From Aurantibrevibacter sp041747755 (GTDB taxonomy: Bacteria > Bacteroidota > Bacteroidia > Flavobacteriales > Flavobacteriaceae): a stretch of 9,689 nt of DNA. Shown here piece after piece: positions 1-6,921 of the stretch (position 1 is its first letter; each line of letters starts with the position of its first letter). The translations under genes and the position numbers were made by a program. The notes under the pieces are model-generated. The model had not been told where the DNA came from, made no database searches, and saw only the letters and a program-made list of their open reading frames with translations. The stretch spans positions 1 to 9,689 of the forward strand of contig JBGTEN010000132.1 of assembly GCA_041747755.1 (NCBI GenBank), given 5' to 3'.

Positions 1-619
1 TAATGTGGTGGTGAATACCTCCGGAAACAGGGTATTCACAGCCTCAAAAGTAATTATTTGCAACGGGAGTGATTTCAAAATCTTATATCCGCAACTTTTT
101 AATGAGAGCGATTTGGTAGTGTCCAAATTACAAATGATGCAGACTTTTCCTCAAAAAAGCCTTAAATTGAAGGGTTCAATCTTAACAGGATGGTCTATAA
201 GACGTTATGAGGCATTTGAAGAATGTGCATCTTTTGCGTACATCAAGCAAAAAGAACGGCGGGACAGTTTGGAAAAAAAATGGGGGGTTCACATCTTGTT
301 CAAACAGGCGATGGATGGTTCAATAATTATTGGGGATTCTCATGAGTACGCCCCTGCAAGAAATATGGATAGTTTGGGTTTTGATCTCAATATGGAAATA
401 GACGAGTTCATTCTGGAGGAGGCGAAAAAAATTATCGATTTACCAGACTACCGTATTAAAAATAAATGGTTTGGGATGTATGCTCAATGTACAACATCAG
501 ATATATATCAACGTACCATAGATAATAATATTCACATTGTTACAGGCATAGGGGGTAAGGGAATGACAGGAAGTGCCGGATTTTCAAAACATAATATAAA
601 TTCAATTTTCAATTTTTAA
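1..619 (+). CDS. FAD-dependent oxidoreductase, TIGR03364 type (5'-truncated by window edge)
   Basis: This is the C-terminal part (about 205 residues) of a DAO-like FAD-dependent amine oxidoreductase. The frame is open to the window edge, so the GTG at position 5 is not a true start, and the N-terminal Rossmann motif (GxGxxG) must lie upstream. Visible landmarks are the FAD-domain strand ASKVIICNGSDF near the start and the C-terminal flavin-binding glycine cluster IVTGIGGKGMTGSAGF. Proteins of this family are usually about 370 residues, so a little over half is present. The TIGR03364 assignment rests on these motifs plus the neighbour: this family typically sits beside TIGR03351 phosphonatase-like hydrolases. 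There it is proposed to replace the PhnW transaminase by oxidising 2-aminoethylphosphonate or N-methylated forms to phosphonoacetaldehyde. It should be cytoplasmic. Its stop lies 2 nt before the next gene, indicating co-transcription. Family-level confidence is good; the exact substrate is inferred. Confidence 0.82.
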   Translation, partial: NVVVNTSGNRVFTASKVIICNGSDFKILYPQLFNESDLVVSKLQMMQTFPQKSLKLKGSILTGWSIRRYEAFEECASFAYIKQKERRDSLEKKWGVHILFKQAMDGSIIIGDSHEYAPARNMDSLGFDLNMEIDEFILEEAKKIIDLPDYRIKNKWFGMYAQCTTSDIYQRTIDNNIHIVTGIGGKGMTGSAGFSKHNINSIFNF

Positions 620-621
620 GC

Positions 622-1305
622 ATGCAACAAATAAAATTGGTGGTTTTTGATATGGCAGGAACTGTTGTAAACGAGAATAACGTAGTGTACAAAACCGTTC
701 AAAAAGCGATAAACAACAAAGGGTATCTCCTCACTCTTGATTTTGTGCTGGAACATGGCGCGGGAAAGGAAAAATATCAGGCTATAAAGGATATTTTAAC
801 AAAAGAAGAAGGTTCTTATGTACCAGAAACGGCAAATGAAATCTTTCAGGATTTCAGGCATATGTTGGAGCAGGAGTATCAGGCGCTGGAAGTTACCACC
901 TACCCCGGGGTAGAAGAATTGATTGATCGCTTACGAAATTCTGATATTAAAGTAGCGCTTAATACTGGGTATGATAAAAATACAGCTCATTTATTGTTAG
1001 ATAAAATGAATTGGAAGTTGGGAGTGCAATACGATGCATTGGTAACTGCTGATGACGTAAAACGTGGAAGGCCGCATCCGGATATGATTTTTGAAGCCAT
1101 GGAAATGCTGCACGTAGCTGATCCCATGAAGGTATTAAAAGCAGGAGATTCTATTATCGATATAGAAGAAGGTAAGAATGCGAGTTGTGGTATTACTGTT
1201 GGTGTTACCACAGGAGCGCATACCAGAGAGCAACTTTCATCGGCCAAACCCAATTATGTCTTGGATACTTTGAGTGATTTAAAACTTATTTTGTTGAATC
1301 AATAA
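622..1305 (+). CDS. Phosphonatase-like HAD hydrolase (TIGR03351, PhnX-like)
   Basis: A 227-residue cytoplasmic HAD-superfamily hydrolase predicted to cleave the C-P bond of phosphonoacetaldehyde, giving acetaldehyde and phosphate. Motif I is FDMAGT, with nucleophile Asp10 and Ala12 where ordinary HAD phosphatases carry a second Asp; this DxAGT signature marks the phosphonatase group. In the cap region, Lys49 in HGAGKEK has the same spacing from the preceding Gly as the Schiff-base lysine of PhnX (MGLLK). Motif II is Thr115 in NTGYD. The usual motif III lysine is replaced by arginine (KRGRPHP, 147-153), as in phosphonatases. Motif IV is GDSIIDIEEG, with Asp176 and Asp180. Length is slightly shorter than classic PhnX (about 260-270). 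The ATG at 622 follows the oxidoreductase stop by 2 nt, so the pair forms an oxidase/phosphonatase module. The C-P hydrolase call is strong from motifs, and the exact substrate could differ from phosphonoacetaldehyde. Confidence 0.88.
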   Translation: MQQIKLVVFDMAGTVVNENNVVYKTVQKAINNKGYLLTLDFVLEHGAGKEKYQAIKDILTKEEGSYVPETANEIFQDFRHMLEQEYQALEVTTYPGVEELIDRLRNSDIKVALNTGYDKNTAHLLLDKMNWKLGVQYDALVTADDVKRGRPHPDMIFEAMEMLHVADPMKVLKAGDSIIDIEEGKNASCGITVGVTTGAHTREQLSSAKPNYVLDTLSDLKLILLNQ

Positions 1306-1309
1306 TTCG

Positions 1310-1876
1310 TTAAAAAAAGAAATAGAACACCAACATTTTCGAAGAAACAGAACCTCTATTTATAGGTACGTGAGAAATTCTACCATCAAAGAAAATAGAA
1401 TCGCCTTCTTTTAATAAGACCTCTTCCTCCCCGATGCAATAATAACATTCCCCGGAGATAATATATTTAAACTCAAATGCATCGGTCGTTACCTTATCCC
1501 TTTTGGAATTGGGTTTTACCTCCAACAAAACGGCCTCAAATCCCAAAGAAGAGAGTTGTTTTCCAAAAATATAATTATACACAAATCCCACGGCATCATC
1601 CTCTTTTTCAATGAGTGTATTTTCTTCTTTTCGGGAGACGATAAAATTTGCTCCGTTTACCTGAGGCATTCCTCCAAAAAAATCAACCACCTCGGCTTCC
1701 AGTGCCATTATAATTTTTAAAAGTACAGGCAATGAAGGAATAGTTCTGCCATTCTCAATTCTTGAGATGAGTCCACTAGTTACTTCTGCTTTTATAGCAA
1801 TTTCGCTGATGGTTTTTTTACCTTCTTTTCGGATTTCCTTAATCCGCTTTCCAATCCCTATAAGATAGTCCTGCAT
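1310..1876 (-). CDS. XRE-family transcriptional regulator with C-terminal cupin domain
   Basis: A 188-residue regulator. Residues about 7-67 form an XRE/lambda-Cro helix-turn-helix: IGKRIKEIRKEG, then TISEIAIKAEV (scaffold and first helix) and TSGLISRIENGRTIPSL (recognition helix). Residues about 110-185 form a cupin-2 beta-barrel with the SGE turn (141-143), the KEGDSIFF strand (156-163) and a late His169. The usual HxH pair before the conserved Glu (here Glu135) is missing; K128, V129, T130 and T131 stand in its place, so the pocket may bind an organic ligand without a metal. The ATG at 1874-1876 gives a full HTH. The gene converges with the phosphonatase gene, with 4 nt between stops and no clear hairpin terminator, so the transcripts probably overlap. 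It is divergent from the SusC operon across a region rich in inverted repeats. It is likely a local ligand-responsive and autoregulatory repressor or activator for one or both flanking operons; the ligand is unknown. Confidence 0.88.
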   Translation of the reverse strand: MQDYLIGIGKRIKEIRKEGKKTISEIAIKAEVTSGLISRIENGRTIPSLPVLLKIIMALEAEVVDFFGGMPQVNGANFIVSRKEENTLIEKEDDAVGFVYNYIFGKQLSSLGFEAVLLEVKPNSKRDKVTTDAFEFKYIISGECYYCIGEEEVLLKEGDSIFFDGRISHVPINRGSVSSKMLVFYFFF

Positions 1877-1910
1877 ATGACTTTTTATTTCAACAAATAC
1901 CTTTTATATG

Positions 1911-1920
1911 ATATTGCAAT
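1911..1920 (+). promoter_or_regulatory. Candidate operator copy 1 (ATATTGCAAT, palindromic core ATTGCAAT)
   Basis: The 8-bp perfect palindrome ATTGCAAT (1913-1920) lies just downstream of the regulator's candidate -7 box. A 10-bp version of it recurs in inverted orientation at 2066-2075 in the same intergenic region. A palindrome at the predicted transcription start of an XRE gene, with a second copy in front of the divergent operon, fits an autoregulated local regulator. The link to this regulator is inference. Confidence 0.35.
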
Positions 1921-1925
1921 AATTT

Positions 1926-1933
1926 CAAATATA
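1926..1933 (-). promoter_or_regulatory. Candidate -7 box (TATATTTG) of the XRE-cupin gene
   Basis: Read on the minus strand the octamer is TATATTTG, an exact match to the Bacteroidota -7 consensus TAnnTTTG. It lies about 50 nt upstream of the regulator's ATG. No good -33 TTTG was found at the expected spacing, so the promoter call depends on the -7 box alone. Transcription would start near 1920, within or beside the ATTGCAAT palindrome at 1913-1920. Confidence 0.4.
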
Positions 1934-1946
1934 AAACTTTGGACGA

Positions 1947-1970
1947 AACTGGAGCCTACTATTTCCAGTT
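1947..1970. repeat. Inverted repeat AACTGGA-N10-TCCAGTT, candidate operator
   Basis: Perfect 7-bp arms at 1947-1953 and 1964-1970 are separated by 10 nt, putting arm centres 17 bp apart, somewhat more than one and a half helical turns. The element lies over the expected -33 region of the XRE-cupin promoter and upstream of the susC promoter region. It has no following T-run and is not at a gene end, so a regulator binding site is more likely than a terminator. Confidence 0.35.
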
Positions 1971-1989
1971 AAATCGGAAATTTCTACAG

Positions 1990-2034
1990 TTGAGTTATTC
2001 TTGTTTATACTTGAATATTTGTAAATATATTTTG
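1990..2034 (+). promoter_or_regulatory. Possible susC-operon promoter region (imperfect -33/-7 elements)
   Basis: Two overlapping near matches to the Bacteroidota promoter are seen. One is TTG at 1990-1992 followed about 21 nt later by AATATTTG at 2014-2021, one mismatch from TAnnTTTG. The other is TTG at 2001-2003 followed by TATATTTTG at 2026-2034, which has one extra base. Neither is exact, and a third TTTG at 2118-2121 (GATATTTG) is also possible. The region is offered as the likeliest place, not as a defined start. Confidence 0.25.
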
Positions 2035-2065
2035 TTAACTATTTCATAATGTAGTTCACATAAAA

Positions 2066-2075
2066 ATTGCAATAT
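2066..2075 (-). promoter_or_regulatory. Candidate operator copy 2 (ATTGCAATAT on +, inverted copy of 1911-1920)
   Basis: On the plus strand this reads ATTGCAATAT, the exact reverse complement of the ten bases at 1911-1920. It sits about 84 nt upstream of the susC start codon, where a regulator could affect the divergent operon. The same octamer also occurs once inside the susC coding sequence near 3241, so a chance origin is possible. Confidence 0.33.
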
Positions 2076-2158
2076 AGTAATATAAATAAGCACTTATTTT
2101 AACTTTTCCAATAGATATTTGTTTCGTAATAATTAACCAAAGTTTACAAATACGAAAA

Positions 2159-5100
2159 ATGAAAAGAAAACTATTATGTATGGCATTTGCTTTTTTAGTG
2201 TATGCTATAGGCTATTCCCAAACCACATTGTCGGGAAAGGTATTAGACGAAAATAACGTTCCTTTGCCCGGCGCATCGGTGGTTATAAAAGGAAGTAGCA
2301 ACGGAGTAGCTACAGATTTCGATGGAAATTTTATTATAAATCGCTCTGAAGAGAGCGATATCTTGGTGGTATCTTATATAGGATATCTTTCTAAAGAAGT
2401 AAATACAGCAAACCAGAACAACATAGTAGTTATTTTGGAACCGGATTCCCAAAAATTGGATGAAGTAGTGGTTACTGCTTTGGGTATTAAGCGGGAGAAA
2501 AAATCATTGGGTTATGCTTCTCAGGAATTAGGAACTGATGAGGTAACAGAAGCGCGAGAGCCAAACTTGTTAAATAGCATTTCTGGTAAGGTAGCTGGTC
2601 TTCAAATTACCAATGGCTCATCGGGTATAGGAGGATCTGCAAGGGTTACAATAAGAGGCGATGCTTCTTTGAATATTAATGGAAACTCTCCCTTATTTAT
2701 AGTAGATGGTACGCCTATTAGCAATCAAATTGTAGGGTCAACAGGTTCAGGAACTCAGGAAGTAGATTACGGAAACGGTGCGGCTGAAATAAATCCACAG
2801 GACATAGAAACTATAAATGTTCTAAAAGGTCCCGCCGCTGCAGCACTGTATGGGGCAAGAGCAGCAAACGGTGCTATAATAATCACTACAAAAAAGGGAA
2901 ATAACAGAAAGGGTCGACTAGGTGTTTCTTTGAACACCGGGGTAACCATGGAAAACATTCTGTTACTTCCTGACTGGCAAAATGAGTACGGTCAAGGTAA
3001 TAACCAGCAATTTGAGTTTGTGGACGGTAATGGAAGTGGTATTGCAGATGGTGTTGACGAGAGTTGGGGCCCAAGGTTAGACACTGGACTTCTTATTCCG
3101 CAGTTTGATTCTCCTCGTCAAGATGGTACCAGAGGCGGGGATTATTTAGTCAGTAACTCTCCAATTATTCCAACACCTTGGGTATCCCAGCCGGATAATA
3201 CAAAGGATTTCTTCAATACAGGATACACCAAAACAAACAGCATTGCAATTTCCAAATCAGGGGATTTGGGGAATATACGCTTCTCTTTTCAGAATTTGGA
3301 TCAGGAAGGTGTAATTCCCAACACGGATCTTAAAAGAAATTCTTTTAACCTGAGTACAGGATTAAACCTTACAGATAAGGTTACCGTAAATGCCAATGTT
3401 AATTATATCAAAACCGATAGCGATAACAGACCGGCCCTGAGCTATGGAACGGAAAGCATTATGTACTTGTTTATTTGGTACGGAAGACAGGTAAACACAA
3501 ATAGTTTACGAGATTATTGGATGCCCGGACGTGAAGGATTACAGCAATTCAATTACAACTATAATTATCATGATAATCCGTACTTCACCATGTATGAAAA
3601 CACGAATGGACAAGATAAAGATAGGGTATTTGGAAATGTTAGTATGAATTATAAATTCCACGATAACTGGAATCTATTGCTACGATCGGGAAGGGATTTT
3701 TACAATGAATTAAGATCTAAGAGAAGAGCTTTTAGTACGCAGCGTTTCCCCCTTGGGTATTATAGAGAGGATAATGTTTTCTTTGAGGAATCTAACACCG
3801 ATTTCCTATTGTCCTATGACAAAACCTTCAATGAAAAATTCAATATCAATGTATCTGGAGGTGGAAACCAGTTTAGACAAAAGCAAGATTATACACAGAT
3901 TGTCGCTCCACAGTTAATTAATCCGGGAGTGTATTCCTTTAACAATACCAGAAGACCACTTGAAGTCTTTGCAAATAATTCAGACAAGCGTATTAATAGT
4001 TTGTACGGCTTTGCACGTTTTTCCTATGATGAAAAAGTTTATCTGGATCTAACAGGAAGAAATGATTGGTCCAGTACCTTACCGGTGGGAAACAACTCCT
4101 ATTTTTATCCCTCTGCAACGTTGAGCGTTATTGCGAGTGATATTTTTACGTTGCCAAAGTTTGTATCATTTGCTAAATTGAGGGCTGCTTATGCTGAGGT
4201 AGGTAACGATACAGATCCTTACAGGCTATCCAGTTTCTTTACTAATCAAAATCCATTTGGCGATAATCCTGTACTGACAGAATCATCACTCATTCCAAAT
4301 GCGGATTTAAAACCTGAAATAACAGGTTCTTATGAATTTGGAGTTGATTTGCGTTTCTTCCAGAGTAGACTAAATTTAGATGTAACCTATTATGATGGCA
4401 GAACAAAAAACCAAATTATTCCTATCAGTACAGATATTTCTAGCGGTTACACCAGTAAATTAATCAATGCAGGAGAAGTTCGTAATTATGGCTTGGAAGC
4501 TGTGGTAAACGTAGTACCCGTATTAACAGAAAATTTTAAATGGAACACCTTGTTTAACTTCTCAAGAAATAGAAGCGAGGTAACCGATTTAGGTGGGGTA
4601 GATTATACGTTAACAGAAAGAAATGGGGTCTTTATTCAGGCACGTGAGGGAGGTTCCATAAGTGCCATTTACGGTAGAGGTTTTCAAAGAGTTGAAGACG
4701 AAAATAGTCAGTACTTTGGTCAGAAAATTGTAAATGCCAATGGTATTCCAATTCGCACAGATGGTTTGGTGTACCAAGGGGATTATGCACCGGACTACAC
4801 CTTAGGAATTCAAAACAGCTTTAAATATAAGTCTTTTGATTTAGGATTTCTTTTCGATATCAGACAAGGCGGAATTGTAGTTTCCAGAACCAAAACTATT
4901 GGTTCTACCTCTGGTCAACTTATGGAAACTCTAGAAGGTCGGGAAACCGGTATCGTTGCTGAGGGTGTAGTTCAAACTGCTCCAGGGGTTTTTGTTCCTA
5001 ATACAACTAACGTAGATGCCAGGACCTACAATAACCGCTTTTATGAGCGTGATAATGTGGAGGCAGCCAAATATGATGCTTCTTTCACAAAACTTAGAGA

Positions 5101-5323
5101 GGTAACAATTGGTTATTCCTTGGCAAAAAAATATGTTGATAGATTACCCATTACTGCAGCCCGCTTGTCATTAACCGGTAGAAATTTATTACTATGGACA
5201 GATAATCCCCATTTTGACCCGGAAACCGTTGCCGTTTCAGGAGGTACACTACAGCCAGGTATTGAAAACATGTCCTATCCCAGCACCAAAACATACACGC
5301 TTAATTTACAAATCGATTTTTAA
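2159..5323 (+). CDS. SusC/RagA-family TonB-dependent outer membrane transporter
   Basis: A 1054-residue SusC-type outer membrane transporter, energised by TonB-ExbBD and capped by the SusD partner encoded next. Residues 1-20 are a Sec signal peptide ending before QTTLSGKV. Residues about 22-98 are a carboxypeptidase-D-regulatory-like domain (GKVLDENNVPLPGASVVIKG). DEVVVTALGIKREKK at 101-115 is the conserved link to the plug. The plug, about 125-247, carries the SusC signature PLFIVDGTPI (from about 179) and GAIIITTKKG. The remainder is a 22-strand-type beta-barrel ending in LQIDF, with the C-terminal aromatic residue typical of BAM-inserted proteins. Length is normal for the family. The start is supported by the signal peptide and an A-rich leader. 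SusC proteins import oligosaccharides, peptides or other large ligands, and sequence alone does not give the ligand. The phosphonate module nearby and the phosphodiesterase downstream suggest a phosphorus-containing compound, by inference. Confidence 0.96.
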   Translation: MKRKLLCMAFAFLVYAIGYSQTTLSGKVLDENNVPLPGASVVIKGSSNGVATDFDGNFIINRSEESDILVVSYIGYLSKEVNTANQNNIVVILEPDSQKLDEVVVTALGIKREKKSLGYASQELGTDEVTEAREPNLLNSISGKVAGLQITNGSSGIGGSARVTIRGDASLNINGNSPLFIVDGTPISNQIVGSTGSGTQEVDYGNGAAEINPQDIETINVLKGPAAAALYGARAANGAIIITTKKGNNRKGRLGVSLNTGVTMENILLLPDWQNEYGQGNNQQFEFVDGNGSGIADGVDESWGPRLDTGLLIPQFDSPRQDGTRGGDYLVSNSPIIPTPWVSQPDNTKDFFNTGYTKTNSIAISKSGDLGNIRFSFQNLDQEGVIPNTDLKRNSFNLSTGLNLTDKVTVNANVNYIKTDSDNRPALSYGTESIMYLFIWYGRQVNTNSLRDYWMPGREGLQQFNYNYNYHDNPYFTMYENTNGQDKDRVFGNVSMNYKFHDNWNLLLRSGRDFYNELRSKRRAFSTQRFPLGYYREDNVFFEESNTDFLLSYDKTFNEKFNINVSGGGNQFRQKQDYTQIVAPQLINPGVYSFNNTRRPLEVFANNSDKRINSLYGFARFSYDEKVYLDLTGRNDWSSTLPVGNNSYFYPSATLSVIASDIFTLPKFVSFAKLRAAYAEVGNDTDPYRLSSFFTNQNPFGDNPVLTESSLIPNADLKPEITGSYEFGVDLRFFQSRLNLDVTYYDGRTKNQIIPISTDISSGYTSKLINAGEVRNYGLEAVVNVVPVLTENFKWNTLFNFSRNRSEVTDLGGVDYTLTERNGVFIQAREGGSISAIYGRGFQRVEDENSQYFGQKIVNANGIPIRTDGLVYQGDYAPDYTLGIQNSFKYKSFDLGFLFDIRQGGIVVSRTKTIGSTSGQLMETLEGRETGIVAEGVVQTAPGVFVPNTTNVDARTYNNRFYERDNVEAAKYDASFTKLREVTIGYSLAKKYVDRLPITAARLSLTGRNLLLWTDNPHFDPETVAVSGGTLQPGIENMSYPSTKTYTLNLQIDF

Positions 5324-5335
5324 TCCTATATAAAA

Positions 5336-6916
5336 ATGAAAAACGTAAAAATTTTTAATAAGGCTTTCTTCTTAGCTTTCCTTCTAAGCACGGTAATTGG
5401 GTGTACAGAGGACTTTGAAGAGATTAATAAAAACCCTAATTTCCCAGAAAGTGCTAATCCGGATTTATTGATACCAGGAGTCTTGCGACAAATGGCCTAT
5501 AATTGGGGCGATCAAGGATGGGAAGAGGGTTTTACAGTAGCACAATATGCATCACGGCTACAGTTTACCTCTGGAGATACTTACAACTGGTCCCCTACAG
5601 ACAATCCCTATAATGATGCCTATAATTCTTTAAGGAATATTGAAAATGTTATTAAAGACACAAGGGATAATGATGCTCAGCAAAATTATTATGGAGTTGC
5701 ATTGGTAATCAAATCCTGGATATATTCCTACTTAACTGATGCTTACGGCGATGTACCTTACACTGATGCGGTAAAAGGGATAAGTGACGGAAACATTACC
5801 CCTGTCTTTTCCCCTCAAAGTGAAATCTATGATGGCCTTTTAACCGATTTAAAAGCCGCCAACACCATTTTAATTGGACAGCAAAACATTGGAGGGGATA
5901 TACTTTATGGTGGCGATGTGCAAAAATGGCGAAAATTTGCTAATTCACTAAGACTGCGTTTGGCAATGCGAATTAGTGATGTAAACAATGCTCGTGCACT
6001 TGCCGAGATGAATGAAATTGTTAGTAATCCCGCTCAGTTTCCTATTTTTGAAGGTAATGCAGATGGGGCAAATCTGCAATGGAATTCAGATAATCCACAG
6101 CCGAAATATAATACTCGCTCGGGGAGTTACGATGAGGTGCGTTTAAGTATTACCTTAGAAAACCGGTTAAAGGCCTTGGGAGATAGACGACTTATTGTTT
6201 TTGCCCAGCCTACCACCAATTCTGAAAAGGGAATTTATTCAGATGATTTAGACGATTACGTAGGAATGCCAAACGGTTTGGACGATGAAGCTGCTTTGGG
6301 TTACAGTCCAACCGGGAATCCTGCCGAATCCGGTTCCAATTTTATTTCCAGATTAGGCGTTTTACTAACCTGCCGGGCGTGTAACGTGGAACAAGCCTCT
6401 CCAACAGCTTCCCAGACCATCATTATGAGCTATTCCGAGCTTCAATTTATATTAGCAGAAGCAAGGGAAAAGAATTTTATTACTACAGGCACGTCTGCTC
6501 AATATTATGAAAATGGAATCCGGTCTTCTTTTGCATATTATCTGGAACGAATCAATGCCGGAGGGTGGAATGAAATTGCTGCAGACCTTCAGTTGTTCGA
6601 TCTGGATGGGTATCTGTCTCAAGGATCAGTGGCATTAAGTGGTACGGCAAATGAGCGTTTGGAGAAAATCGCCCTCCAAAAATGGATATCCCTGTTCTAT
6701 ACCGGTTTTGAAGCCTGGTCCGATTGGAGACGTACGGGTATGCCCGAAATTATTCCCGGTCCGGATGCTGCAAATGATGGTAAGGTACCCGTGCGCTTCC
6801 AATATCCAAATTCAGTAAAATCAACTAATAATGCGAATTACCAGGAAGCTGTAAACCGTATGGGAGCCGATGATTTAAACACCCGACTTTGGTGGGATGT
6901 CGCTCCTAATGACTAG
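5336..6916 (+). CDS. SusD/RagB-family surface lipoprotein (SusD-like_2 type)
   Basis: A 526-residue substrate-binding lid lipoprotein for the SusC transporter encoded 12 nt upstream. The signal peptide ends in a lipobox (STVIGC) with Cys23 as the lipidated residue, followed by the acidic TEDFEEINKNPN stretch common in exported Bacteroidota lipoproteins. Family landmarks are DAYGDVPYTDAVKG at about 135-148 in the TPR-like helical part, the MSYSELQFILAEA helix at about 365-377, and KWISLFYTGFEAWSDWRRTGMP ending near residue 470; the last is typical of the SusD-like_2 (PF12771) branch. Length is normal. A CRAC motif (Cys346 and Cys349), just before the MSYSE helix, could form a disulfide or a small exposed loop. 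The protein should sit on the outer face of the outer membrane and select the ligand. The ligand itself cannot be read from the sequence. Confidence 0.95.
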   Translation: MKNVKIFNKAFFLAFLLSTVIGCTEDFEEINKNPNFPESANPDLLIPGVLRQMAYNWGDQGWEEGFTVAQYASRLQFTSGDTYNWSPTDNPYNDAYNSLRNIENVIKDTRDNDAQQNYYGVALVIKSWIYSYLTDAYGDVPYTDAVKGISDGNITPVFSPQSEIYDGLLTDLKAANTILIGQQNIGGDILYGGDVQKWRKFANSLRLRLAMRISDVNNARALAEMNEIVSNPAQFPIFEGNADGANLQWNSDNPQPKYNTRSGSYDEVRLSITLENRLKALGDRRLIVFAQPTTNSEKGIYSDDLDDYVGMPNGLDDEAALGYSPTGNPAESGSNFISRLGVLLTCRACNVEQASPTASQTIIMSYSELQFILAEAREKNFITTGTSAQYYENGIRSSFAYYLERINAGGWNEIAADLQLFDLDGYLSQGSVALSGTANERLEKIALQKWISLFYTGFEAWSDWRRTGMPEIIPGPDAANDGKVPVRFQYPNSVKSTNNANYQEAVNRMGADDLNTRLWWDVAPND

Positions 6917-6921
6917 TACCA

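Larger units (their letters stand above)
1877..2158. other. Divergent intergenic regulatory region between the XRE-cupin gene and the SusC operon
   Basis: This 282-nt, very AT-rich stretch separates two divergent start codons and shows no convincing coding frame. It should hold both promoters. It contains two copies of the palindrome ATTGCAAT, an AACTGGA-N10-TCCAGTT inverted repeat, an AAACTTTGG/CCAAAGTTT pair spanning the region, and TTTG-containing near matches to Bacteroidota -7 boxes on the susC side. The leader immediately before the susC ATG is A-rich with no Shine-Dalgarno sequence, as is usual in this phylum. No riboswitch or tRNA-like fold was recognised by eye. Confidence 0.7.

Noticed and set aside
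987..1253. An 88-codon minus-strand frame opposite the phosphonatase gene
   Set aside because: It is antisense to conserved HAD motifs III and IV and has no supporting motif.
3241..3248. A third ATTGCAAT palindrome
   Set aside because: It is inside the susC coding sequence, where one chance octamer is expected in an AT-rich gene; not called an operator.
5324..5335. Terminator or attenuator between the SusC and SusD genes
   Set aside because: The 12-nt gap is AT-rich with no stem; it is too short for a hairpin terminator.
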